Source: Motacilla alba alba (taxonomy: Eukaryota > Chordata > Aves > Passeriformes > Motacillidae). From it: DNA of 64,000 bases. The position numbers were made by a program, and so were the translations under genes. The stretch is from positions 7,087,439 through 7,151,438 of the forward strand of contig NC_052030.1 of NCBI RefSeq assembly GCF_015832195.1, in the 5' to 3' direction. This document shows, in pieces, positions 33,901 through 46,000 of this stretch (the first letter of the stretch is position 1; the number at the start of each line of letters is the position of its first letter). Below the pieces are notes generated by a model. It was not told the origin of the DNA, made no database searches, and saw only the letters and a list, made by a program, of their open reading frames with translations.

Positions 33901-36900
33901 CTTGATTTGAAAAATGGAACTATCCCTAATAGCCTTAGGTTTTACAAGACGTGGGTTTGGGTTTTTTTTGCAGATCCAGGCTCAGCCCTACAGTAAAGTC
34001 TTCCCCCATCTTACCTGACAGGAGCCCACCCTAGCCACAAGCATATGGGCATACATTTATTCTCACTTTTGGACCAGATTTACACAGACCTTTTTGATGG
34101 TTCTTCTTGTCATTTATAGCTGACAGTCCAAGTTTTCTTTTTGATCACGGAATTCATGAAGTTTGAGAAATCCTCCAGCATTTCATCAGTAAATCTTAGA
34201 TTGACATGTTTAGTCTAAGGAAGAAGAAAATTGCATGTATTATCTCAGGATGAAAAGCTGCCTACAGAAAAATTACATTAGTACTTCTGCAAAGAATCTG
34301 TAGAAAATTGGGAAAATTTACAGTCTGGTTGCAGAATTGATTGCATCAAAGGGGGTTTTTAAAATATTCCTTTCCTTTGAGTGTTTTGAAATATACTTCC
34401 TCCAGGGGGTGCCAGATTAACACCACTGGAAAATAAAAATATGTGAATTATCCACACCAAGGACAGAACTGTCCATCCTGCACATTTCAAAGTACCTCGT
34501 GAGTGATGCAACCCTCCAGTCTGAGCCAAAGGCTCCAGTGTCCAGAGGGAAATTTTTCAGCTGTTCACTTGTAAAACTCTCTTGAAGTCAGAAACTGCTG
34601 ACTGGTCCTACAATTAATGTCACACACATGTTCTGCCGAGTTCAGATAGGCTACATCCCTCAGAAAAGAGCTTTAAGAGTGGCTGAGTGGAGAAATACAT
34701 CCATCTCAGCCTTTGAAAAAAAGAGACCTCAGGGAAGGAAGAAGTAACAAATGCAGTGGCAGCTGTATGTAGCTTCAACAAGCTTATGAATAAGGACAGA
34801 AACCTGGACACAAGAACTAAAATGACACAGAAAAGCTGGAGAAAACATGGTCAGGAGTGTCATCAGGTTTTCTGTAGGTCTGCAGGGAATGTCAGCTATG
34901 AGTAGGATGTCTGTAAATGTCATTAGAGCAGTGGAGAAGTTTCACTGGCCCAGAAAATAGAAATCTGTCACTTAAAACAGAAACTTTGCCTTGAACAGGC
35001 GACTGCTTTACTCTTAAGGAAACTGATCTAATCACTATTTCCAGACAAAGGAGCAAGAAAAAAAAGAAAATTGTTGAGAAGTCATATAATAATATCAAAA
35101 CCTTTTCAACATTTCACTGCTCATGTTTTTCTTTTATCTACACAGCAGCTAAAATAATCACACAGTCAAGCCATTCTGGTTCCCACAGAAATATTACTGA
35201 AAAAGTGCCTGGTTATCTTCTACTTGACAGTAAAATCTCTGCTGAATAAGTATTTAAGGAGACAATTTCTGTGAGGCTCCAATACTAAAAGACAAAATCT
35301 CTGAAATATACTTAATTTGACCTCTTACAATTTTACTTTTCTTACTTTGAGATTAGCAACAACAGTCCAAGCTAGCAGTGAAAACCAACATAATTAATCC
35401 ACAATATCACATAAGTGTGGACATTGTCAGAATGAAAGGAGACCCTGAATGTTATATTAATCCGTTATTAGAGTGATGTTGGACCCAGGGCTGACAGTTA
35501 ACACCCTACTGAGATGCAGAAGAGATGCTTATTCCAAAAAATCACCTCACTCAATTCTCAGCTGCTTATAACAGTGGAGCTCCAGCGCAGTCGCTGATCA
35601 GCAATTTTTCATCAGCTAAAAATATGATCGCTTGTGTAGACTTTGAATTGCTGTGGAAGCACAGCGAATTCATGAACCAAAGCCTTGAGTGCTGGGAGTG
35701 GTTTCTGGGACCGTGTAGGGAGCTGTGCCTGGTGTAGGCACTGAAGCAGAAACAACAGATAATAATTAAAAATCACTTGCAGTACATACCTGGAAGTCTA
35801 GTGATGGTTTTGGTAAATGATAACATGCCCTAAATAGCATGATCTTCAGACCAGACACTGGGATTAATGGAACATTTTACTTTATTCCTCACTTTCTCTC
35901 AATGCCATATTCTAGAGACACGTTTATATTTTTCTTTGGCATTACCTTTGTAGGTGCAGACTGGTGCAGTTGGTTGTAAACTAGCCTGGTTTATGCTGAA
36001 CTGTCCCCTGAGAAAGGGAAGGCTCTATCTTCTATGTCCTGTACAGAAACAAAAGGTCCCATAGCATCTTTTCTGGCCTATTATTGGCAGGGAGTCAACC
36101 CTGGGGGATGTGGCGACATTTTTTATTTGTTATTTGATTTCTTAAAAATCCCTGCTGTGGATATTAAGAGGAAATCAGCCATAATTCAGGAGCAGTAGTT
36201 CTGATGGACAGTGAGATGGAAGGCTTCATATTAAAGCCTTAGGAGGCCAAAAAGAAAATTGAAAATCTGGAAGTATTGGCTGATGGACACTGTACTTTCA
36301 TTATAAAGCACACCAAGTTCTATAAACCTCTTGGCAGGAGGGATAAGAACAGAATGAAAACAGTGACCTTGAGATCAGTGTCAGGCTAGAGAATAGTAGG
36401 TTTACAACAAAGGCCAAGTAAAGGAGAGGAAGAGGAAATGCAGGTCAAGACATCATCTTCAACTTCGAACTCATTCTTGGCACTCCTGGTCAAAAGATGC
36501 CCACATTTATAGTTTCTTTCTGTAAACCAAATCAGATGTATGGTTTCTCTCCATCCATGGAGCTGGTACCCATAATTATGTTCTCTGTGCTTTGCATCTC
36601 CACTGCTGCATTATTCTCTCTGTTTTTTTGCCTCATTCCTTTTCCTAGCCAGTGGCCTGTTTTGACCAAATCACTTTCTATTTACAACTCTCCTTTGATT
36701 CATCATTCTTTAGTGCAGCAAGGAAAAAGCTACTCTATTAATTTTTGACCCAAGTCTATCCAGGTTATAATTTTAATTAACTTTTAGGAGTCAAAGCTCA
36801 CCTCTTACCTGCCACTTTGTCAGTCTGTATCACCTCTTTGTTCCATTTCTCCACATTTCCTCCTAAGCCTGGTCTCAGTCTAAAGAAATCAAATTGGAGA

Positions 36901-39611
36901 CTGTTATTTGGGGTAGGCTTTGAGAAGCCAAAAAGCCTTTATTATCTGCTGGCTAACTCTGGAGGCAACTGGCTATGATTTATGGGGGTGTTGGAACACC
37001 CATAGCTCAACATCCACAGGCACTGAGAGCATGGGACAACGAGGGTGTTGGCACACCATCACCATGTGGCTTTTCATATGTGAACCCTGGCTACTTAAAT
37101 ACCCTACATTCAGCTTTGACAGACTGTAAAGTACTGGAAGTCACAATCCCCAAACATTGGTCTTGTTACTCGTTTTATGGCATTCTCATCTTTTACAGCA
37201 GTGTATTTGTGGAGAACCAATGGTTCAAGAGCTCACCTAAATCATTGGTTTGCAGTTTATGGTCTGCAGAGCCTGGCAAGCTCATGAGAAACTTCTAAAT
37301 AATCTGAAAAAAAAAAGTGATTGAGAAAAAGAAAATTAATATGTGCCAGACAGCAATCTACATATGTGAAATTCCTAAAGGAGTCTGCACTACTGCTGGA
37401 AATTTTTTAGGGGTCCACAAATCAAAAAAATGTTGAAAAACCACTGACCTAAATCTTCTGCAACAGCAAAAGACCTAGAATTGCAGCAATATGAGAACTT
37501 GGCACTAAGAAATGGCATGAAAGCTAAGCAGCCCAAAATTGCTGCAGATTCTCACAGATGTAAGTGGAAGGGAATAGGACAGGCACACATCCGTTTTGCC
37601 TCTGTATTTGTTCAGGGATTAGTGTTAAAACAGACACAGAGAAGAAAAAGGGCAGTCTGTCTCAATGCTAACTAAGTAATCTTAACTACAGAATATGGCA
37701 TGCAACAAATTTGGAGGTGGATGTGTTCCTTATACAGATTGGTCATTTCAAAGGGTCATTTCAAACTTCCACTAATTTAAAAAATAAAATCAGGCAAGCA
37801 CAATCCCTATTAAGGCATCATGTCATTATTTCAGATTCTCTGGAAATAAGCTTGTTTCTGTGCTAATTTTTCTTCTGGCAGAACCAATTCATTCTTGGCC
37901 TTTACAAGCTGGTCTTTTACATTTGATTCAAAATTGGATTTGGGCCTCTGGAGATATCTGATGTCAGCCTTCCTAATGTAGTGTCAACATGAAGACACAA
38001 AGAGATAAAAAGTCAGTTTCACTTAGAGTTTCCTTTTTCCAGGGTCTAATCTGGATTTTTCACTCTCTCTCACATTTGCAGCCTGGATCATTGCATCTTC
38101 TTGTTGTGAGTCACATTAAGCAAGAGGGCAAGAGAGTGCTTAGCCAACCTCCCTGGTTTATAGGCAGGGTCACTAACACAGCTGGAACACATACTTATGC
38201 TTCATGATATCACCTCATAAAACGATCACATAGCAGACAAATTTTAAGTGCATATTGGAAAAGCAGAAACTCTGGGGTCAGGGTGGCGCAGAGTGGAGGA
38301 AGGGTAAATGTAGGCTACAATGAGAAATAATGAGACTCTCTTTGCTGGAGGAAATGGTCAAACATTAGCATTTCAATAGAAGAGGTCAAACCATTTCATC
38401 CAATACAGGATGTCATTCCCTGCAGACCAAGCTAATACAACCCATAACATCTGTACTCTGTATCATACTTTTAAAATATGACATCCAAACTGTGGGTTGC
38501 TCCCCACAAAGGCTTCTATTATCCCTCCTGCCTCCTCCCTGGCCCAGCATGCAGTCTGTCCTCATTTGAATCATATGAATTAAACAACTAAAAAGGGGAC
38601 ACAAAGCAAAAAGAGCAAGAACATAGACCATCTCAGACGTCTTAAGGAAAACTGTGTAGGCACATAGCTCAGGCCTATCATAACACACACAGAGAAAGAC
38701 TGAATTACAATTCTTTGGACAACCTGAGGTCTATCCCATCCAGGCAGGCCATTTACTCTTTTCTTGGAAGTGTGAAATGCTGTGACCAAAAAAAAGAGAC
38801 CCTAATAAAACCAGAACAAAAAAACTCAAACAAACCAGAAAACCCCCACAAAACATAAAAAAACCCCACAAAAACCAACCAAACCCTCTTCCCCCTACAT
38901 TTCCCAATCTGCAGCACATTCATGGTTCCAAACACTTAGAGACTCAAACTTTTGCTATCATCACCACCACCACTGAAGAGCAGAAAGTAAAGCTGCTTTT
39001 TGCAGTCTCTTGCTTAGCATGTTGTATTTCACAAAGGCAGTAGAGAAGGTATTTTGTTCCAGGTCTCACATACGGCAATTGAGACAGAATTTTAGGCGAC
39101 AGGTAGAACATCACCTTTCTACCATATTGCCTATCTCTTACCAACATAAGGGAAATCCTCATGTTTAGACAAGCTGTACATCTGTTCAGTTTTGCAGAAG
39201 TCTCGAGCATTTTCCTTGATGCTACTTTCTCCTTTGCTTACACCAATGTCTAATTTAACACCTCCTATTTCACTTTTTCCCAGCAGTCACTGCCCAACAG
39301 CACATCCTCCCATCAGCTTAGCAGTGTAAACCAGCCAAGAGCACATTAAACATTTGATTGGATTCAGCTGGATCTTTCTGCATTGTGGGAAGAGCAGACA
39401 AGATTTTGAATAGAGTTTCTGGGTGTTGGTCTGGACATCCACATCAATCCCTTGCCAGAAAGAGAAAAAGCAGCATCACATTTTTCATAGTGCTTTTCTT
39501 TAGTGACATTTCCTTCCTTCCATTAAGCAAATGTCCAGGGGAGATAAATGAATTGCTTTGTATATCTAGAGGATCTTTGAAACCCTTGATCTAGCAAGAA
39601 TGAGAAAAATA
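30901..39611. other. Intergenic region, no gene recognised
   Basis: AT-rich sequence with only short random-looking open frames (none above about 127 codons). A (TAA)n microsatellite lies at 33658-33676, and there is an A/C-rich low-complexity run at 38810-38885. I see no exon set, RNA gene or intact transposon. Confidence 0.55.
33658..33676. repeat. (TAA)n microsatellite
   Basis: About six consecutive TAA/AAT triplets. Confidence 0.9.
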
Positions 39612-40050
39612 ACAGGGTGTCGCCACATTTCTATTCAGAGAGAAAAGCAAGGCACAATTCTTCCCAAGAATATTTCTGGGTTTCACAGTCTCTGAACCTC
39701 AGAGAAAGAAAAAACAATTCTTATCTCATTTACTGCTCACTTGTGTTGTTCACAAGTGGAATGCATCGTGGAAGATTGTTTACCTGAAGGGAATTGATAA
39801 CTGGATTCTGGTGTGAGTGTTTTGATTCACTGACCAACTGGATCCAGGTGTGTGTGTTGGGAGTGTGGCTGACAGGAGATGCTGTGCAGGGGAGTGCAGT
39901 GGAGTGCTTGGCAGATTCAGTTTAGATGTAATGTAATATAGTATAGAATAAGATAGTATAATAAAGTAATTAATTAGCCTTCTGATAAGATGGAGTCCTC
40001 CCTGTCATTCCTCTCCTTCATCGGGGGCAAAAATATCCACTATAACAGGG
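39612..40050 (+). mobile_element. Solo LTR of an endogenous retrovirus (copy A) with 6-bp target duplication
   Basis: The element spans 39618-40044 (427 bp). It begins TGTCGCCACA and ends ..CCACTATA, with the terminal CA apparently mutated to TA. It is flanked by direct repeats ACAGGG at 39612-39617 and 40045-40050. It contains a poly(A) signal AATAAA at 39960-39965, so it is in + orientation. It is about 95% identical to the copy at 53.2 kb. A 6-bp target duplication suggests a class II (ERVK-like) element. No internal viral genes are present, so this is a recombined solo LTR. Confidence 0.88.
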
Positions 40051-41057
40051 AGCTGAATGGAGGAAGGAGATTTAAATACAAAAATTCTCAGATAGAAAAA
40101 AATAATAAAGAGTTAATAAATGGAGGCATGCCACAAGACAATAACTCAGACATAGGGATACTCTAAAATAACGCAGTTGATAGAGGACAAAAAAACCAAC
40201 ACAAAGGGACCTCATGCAGCAAAGGAGAGTTGATGTTCGGCAATGCTCAGAAATTTTAATACTGATGTGTAAAATTAAACCATGACAGCAGAACAGGCTT
40301 ATCTGCAAGCGTCACGTTACTTCCCCTGGGATCACTACCTTCCCACTGGTGCTTCTGTCATCTTCTCCTCCCCCCTCCAAATCTCACTTGACCTGAATTC
40401 TCATGATTTGACTCCATAATCCTCTGGTTTCCACTGTATGCACACAAAAGATTATTGTACAAAAGCGAATTCCCAGGGCCTTGGGCTTTGCTTTCCATTT
40501 AGTTAAAGAATTATCCTACAGTAGTTTAGATGCTGGGAAACTTGTCCTGTAGATTATTGCCTACAGGGCAAATGCTGAGGAGGCTGCTAACGAGAGAACA
40601 GATGTTCAGTGGCTTATGAGCCTTGCTGAATGTAAATATCTTCAGCACACTGCCTGTCAATAAGCCTCTGCCTGAGAATCACAAACCTTATGGACAAAAT
40701 TCACCCCCCCTCGTAAATGCATGGGCTTACGCAGAATTACACCGAGGAAGAAGCTGTTCCTTCATCTGCACCAGAGAGCCAGAGTTTAAAAGCTTGTATA
40801 GACATTGAGACTGAATGTCATGAAAAGTTTATATTTTTAAACAAAACGTTGTCTCTTTCCAAGAGAAGATGCAGCTCTTGGATCTGTTATGACACAGCAG
40901 GGCTAAAATAAACAGATTTCAGTGAAAAATTGATATTAGGGGTGAAAGATCTTTCAGTGACTGGATTTCTAAAAGTTTGCTTGTCTCCATAAAAGGTTGT
41001 TTTGCTTACAGGGTTTCAGCAGGTGATGTTTTTCCAGAGAGCAGTAATGTAAGGGAA

Positions 41058-41172
41058 GGTGGGTACCTCTGGACTCTCCTGAGCATCACTGTTCATCCCT
41101 GCATACCCCTCTGTCTCCCCCCCGTGACACCTGTAAGACCCGAGACAGACTCCTAGGCAAAATGTGGAAAGA
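41058..41172 (+). repeat. Diverged duplicated segment, copy 1
   Basis: Aligns with 42937-43039 from GGTGGGTACC to GTGGAAAGA. Shared words include GAGCATCAC, CATCCCTGCA, CCTCTG and AGGCAAAA. By eye the identity is roughly 75-80%, with a few gaps. Same orientation, 1.9 kb apart. The repeat family is not recognised. Confidence 0.7.
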
Positions 41173-42874
41173 GTGTAAGCCCCCTCTTCCCCCCAAGCTT
41201 CTGAACACCTGCAAACATTCCGCTACCAAAGCAGTACTCTTCTCCCTTTCATTGCCTGATGAGTGACCCTCAGAGCACATACACTCCTGTGAGGGCTGAG
41301 AAACTGATCACAATCAGTTGATGCTTCTGAGTGGCTTTTTCTTTATGAGGTTTCCTGGCAGAAGACCAAGATATGCAAGGATGACTTTTGCCCTCAAGCT
41401 TCACCCCTTCCAGCCATCCTTCCTGGGACAAGAGCAGGCTGATCTTGCTCTGCACCTCATCAGTTGTACCTGCATTGCTGGAAAGCCCTGAGTTCTTGCT
41501 GGTCACAGACTGTCACTTCAGTGTTGAAGTGTAGTAGCTGCACACTGTCATGAAGATGCTTGGTACAATTTTCAGGAGTCCTTTCAGCTGAGTGTGCCAC
41601 ATCTCTCTGCCTTTGCCAAGTGGTTCTCAGAGTTCCCAGTTATGGCATGAGAAGGGAAGGCAAGTGAGCAGGGTCTCTCCTCTATCACTGAATCCATGAA
41701 ACCATGTAGGGGCTCTTTTTTTTTCTGGGAGTCCTCTGTTACACGAGCATAACCACAGTCTGAAAAATAAACAAAGTCCACCATGTACGACATTTAACTG
41801 AAAAGACTGGCTGGCAAGCTGAAACTTGGGAGACGTGGGTCAGCTACTGAACTGTTTTATTATGTGGAACAAATCACTGTGCCGTGTTCACTCCTCTGTC
41901 CCGTCCCGATCAGATTGCCAGCTCTACACACACAAGCCTTGAGTTTTATTAAGCCTGCATACTCTACTGGGCACACTGCAACCCTTGTGTCACCTGAGGC
42001 TTCTAGGTGTTCTCGTAACACACATAATAACACTTTACAGTTCAATCTCTTACGGTGGGAAGTCCCATGAAAAATACTTAGTATGAGCCTTTTTGTGTAT
42101 AAAAGTGATCGGATGAAAGGACACCACAGAAAATACTGTAATTACAGTCTTGTCTTTTGGAGGTAGAGATTTACTGCTGCAACGTGCTCACCTCTGGGGG
42201 GAGAGCGCAGGAGCAGCAGCAGCACTGCCAGGACAGACACACAGGGTCTGCACCAGGAACAGGCCGGCACCCAACCTGCTCAGCCTCTCCTTCCCCTCCC
42301 TTCTCCCTGCAGGCAAACCGCAGCTGGCAGAGCTGAGCTATCACAGCTGGATCCTGGCTGTTGAGGTGAACACCCCAGTTCTCACCAGAACTGTCACCAT
42401 TTATTGTTACCTGACCGAAGTGCTTTGCAGCACCTCAATGCTCCTGTGGGCACTAAACCTGCACCCACCCAGCCCTGCTTGGCACCGGGGCAGAGCAGGG
42501 CCACAGCAGCCGGGCTGAGGGTGGGTAGGTAAGAAGAACATCAGCATGTAAAGCTCCATGAAAATATAGAAATATTCAGTACTTCAGACACTGCAGAACC
42601 TCATTTCAGTTGCTCTGTTGATAGGATGAGCTTGTTAGTAGCTGTAATATTTTGCTCTTAAGCAAAGCTATTTGCACGTTTCTTAAGCCCTTCAGTGTCC
42701 GCGGGACAAAGCAGGGTCTGTGGCAGGGCTGCACAAGACTCGCTGAGTTTTGGCAGAGCAGCCCAAGATTTACGGCCCCGCCTTGCGCTTCCGCAGCGAG
42801 GGGAGCTGCGGGCTCCAGGGCGAGCGGCCCGGGGCCACCTGTGCGATGTCTGCCGCTGTCCTTGTGCTCCGGCG

Positions 42875-42886
42875 GCACTAGATGGC
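42875..42886 (+). promoter_or_regulatory. CTCF-like motif
   Basis: GCACTAGATGGC fits the CTCF core consensus. A weaker relative (CCACTAGATGCC) lies about 490 bp downstream at 43364-43375 on the same strand. Binding cannot be inferred from sequence alone. Confidence 0.4.
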
Positions 42887-42936
42887 AATGTGGCTCTTCA
42901 GCAGCCCTGCGACGGCAGCCCTGGGGGAGCCCGGGG

Positions 42937-43039
42937 GGTGGGTACCCCTGGGCACCCCGAGCATCACCGCGCATCCCTGCACGCTCCTCTGCACCCCGCC
43001 CTGTAACCCCCGCAAGAGCTCAGGCAAAACGTGGAAAGA
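42937..43039 (+). repeat. Diverged duplicated segment, copy 2
   Basis: Partner of 41058-41172. This copy is more CpG-rich (for example CACCGCGCATCC against CACTGTTCATCC), as if copy 1 had lost CpGs by deamination. Flanks of the two copies do not align. Confidence 0.7.
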
Positions 43040-46000
43040 AATGCTGCTTGGGTGTCTGTCATTGTCCTGTGCCTCCATCAACTGCCTCTTCCCAAATGAG
43101 ATTTTATCCAGTGCCAGAAATAAAAGCTGCAGCCAGCAGCAGAGCCCTTCAGTGCTGGCCGTGCTCCTGCCGAGGGGAGCAGCATCTCCCTGCCCAGCCC
43201 AGCCTGCTACTGCCGGGGCCCATGGTATCCATGGAAGACAGGATGTGGCATGAAACCCATGTGCCAGCATTGCATTTGTCCCCAAATTGTCACCAGGCCA
43301 CATAGCTGCGGCTCTGCAGGCAGTGCTGGGGCATACCAGCCTGGGCACCACCAGGCACTGCCACCACTAGATGCCTTCTGCAGATTTTCTGCCCAGAAGG
43401 AGTTAACATTTCCTTTCCTGAGTCCAGAATAACATTTCTGAGAGTTGGTTTCTGGAAATTTTATTAATCACCCTTAATCCAGTGAATTTTTCTTTAAAAG
43501 GAAAGCATTTTTCTTAATAAAAAGTCACAGACAGAGCCTTTTCTATTGTTGCCTTTGGACGGAGTTTTATCTGTCAGTCATGGGCAGGTTTTTAAGAGGA
43601 AATTTTCAGATGAATGATAAAGGACACCCTGAACTCTGCAACACAGAGATGATCTGCCACTGGGTTTCTAGCTTCTGTTTAGTTTTTAGATCTGCCATTC
43701 CAAGGAACATTTCAGTTTCAGAATTAATGGGCTTATCCCCTGTCTTATACCTTACTTCTTAGGGTTGCCTCCCCTCTGAGTTCTCTCTGTGCCCATGGCA
43801 CAGCTAGAATTAGCATTTCACAGCAAGAGCTGTGCTCTGCAGGAGTATGGGATGAACACTGGGCTGTCAGTCCATGCAGACAAACTCCCCAGCCTAATTT
43901 GTGCTGCCTGTTGCACCAGGGACTTACCATTAACTCTGTTGTCATTCCTTGTCTGCTTTAACATGATTGCTTTCAAGATTTCTCTCTCCAGGAAAACATC
44001 TGTGTTTTGGATTAGTTTTCCCTTGACAGATTTACTTACAGTTTTCCACATTAAATCTCCCTATTTTGTTGCTTTCTAGTCTATCTAGGTCCTTTTTTTG
44101 TTATTATTCCTCCAGGTGCATTAAAAAATCTCCCCATTTAGTGGAGTCAGCAGAGTGCTCTGGTATCCCAATTTACTCTTTGTATTCAGCTATGAATGAA
44201 TCACACATTCCTGGATGTCCTTCTTTAACACAGTGCATTCACTTCCTGCAGTCCTTTGTTTACAGTTCATGCTTTTGTCATCTGCATGACTGTGCCAATA
44301 CCCAAAAGGATTTAAATTACTGTTTCCATCAGTCACATATGAAAAAGCTATAAAAACCAGAATAACTCCCCCAATTGTTCTGCTTATCAGCCATAATTAC
44401 ATTATCTTTTGAATGTTAAAAGATTTTCCTCTTAGTATCTGCATTATTTTACTAAATATAAGCTAACAGTAACTTCCAGATTACTTTTGATTCCTGTTTG
44501 AAAATTGCTTGCATGTTTAATTTTCACCCTATTTTCTGCCAGTATAATATCAATTGTCCATTGCTTAGTGGTAGCTAGCAGAAAATATTATTTTGTCCTT
44601 TAATTCATGGATATAACATTATAAATAGGCCCATAAAATAAATGAAAATTTTTGAATGGCAGCAATCATATCTAACAACAGAATGAAATGAGATGGTGAG
44701 TGAATTTAAAGAGTACATTTTCCACCCTTTGTTTAATCCATGTATTGAATTCAGGATCAGAGCATATGTAGACTGTGTCCCCAAAACCTACTTCCTCTTG
44801 TCAGCATTCCTGTATTCCATCCAGATATGCTGTTATTTTCAACCCTCGTGCTCTGAGGTCAAATGCTACACAACCTGTCTCGAGAAAAAGGAGCAGAGCT
44901 GGAGGCTGTGGCTGTGCCAACAAGTGGGGCTGCCACAGCCCCTAAAGCTCCCTGTTAGGACAGCCTGTGAGAAAGCTGCCCTTGAAGGACACAGAGATGG
45001 CAGAGCTGCCCAGAGTGCCAGTGCAGACCAGTGCATCCCAGCGGCTGCGGGGCAGCCCCAGTTCCTGGTCTGTACAGCTTTGTTGGCCCTAGGTGAGGAG
45101 AGGGAGGTGGCTCAGTGCTCACTCCCCGAGCTCCCTGCTGGTGAGCACTACACAGCACACTCACATCATTGTCTGCTTGTGTCCCAGCCTTGCTTACAGC
45201 CAGAGCTACTTCCATTTCCCTCTGCTCTTTTCTTAATGGAGGCAGACCCTACATCTTATGTTCGCTCTTATTCCCAGTAGGTTTGCAATTTGAGCACTGC
45301 GCTGTGACTTTCTCCAAGGTCTTGTTCTCTCAAGGCATTTCACTGCTCTTTCTTTGGAATGCACTTGAGAGACAGGACACAGGTACTGTGTCCTTCTGAT
45401 GAGTCACAGGAAGAGGATTTTTACCTCTACAGCTGGTCTCATGGCCTATCATGTTGCCCGAAAACCACAGCAAGACTCCCCAATTTCAATACTTTTCCCC
45501 AAACTCAAGTACTCCATTGCTTTAGTATCACCAAGACAGGACTCACCCCCACTCCATTCCACTCCCTTCTGCAGGGCTTCTAATGTTCCTAAGATTCCTT
45601 TGTTCATTATTATTTTAAAGCTCAGCATGGGGTCAAGCAGCTCAGTTCCCAGCATTCTGGAGGATGTGGCCAAGACACTGGTGCCTTCTGCTGCCTTCCA
45701 TAGACTGTGAACGCATCCTTCATGTGGGGGAGGATGGCAGTGCTCACCTAGAGACTTGCTTAGCCTGATACTGATCTTTGAGGCTGTTGTGCTTTGCCTG
45801 ATGTCCATTCTCTAGATCCTCCTACTCTTGCCCCTTTATTTTCACTGTGGATGGTAGTGAAGTCTGGGCACAGTGGAAGTTGAAGGTTCACTGTGATCAT
45901 TTGCAAGAGCAATTAGCAAAAGTCTGTGCTCCTGCAAAGGCTCCATGGTATGACAGAGTGTAGGGCATGTCCTCCAAATCCCATCCCTGCTCCAGGCTGT

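Noticed and set aside
42652..43305. 217-codon + strand open frame
   Set aside because: GC-rich patch overlapping a repeat copy. There is no recognisable domain, and opposing frames are equally long.
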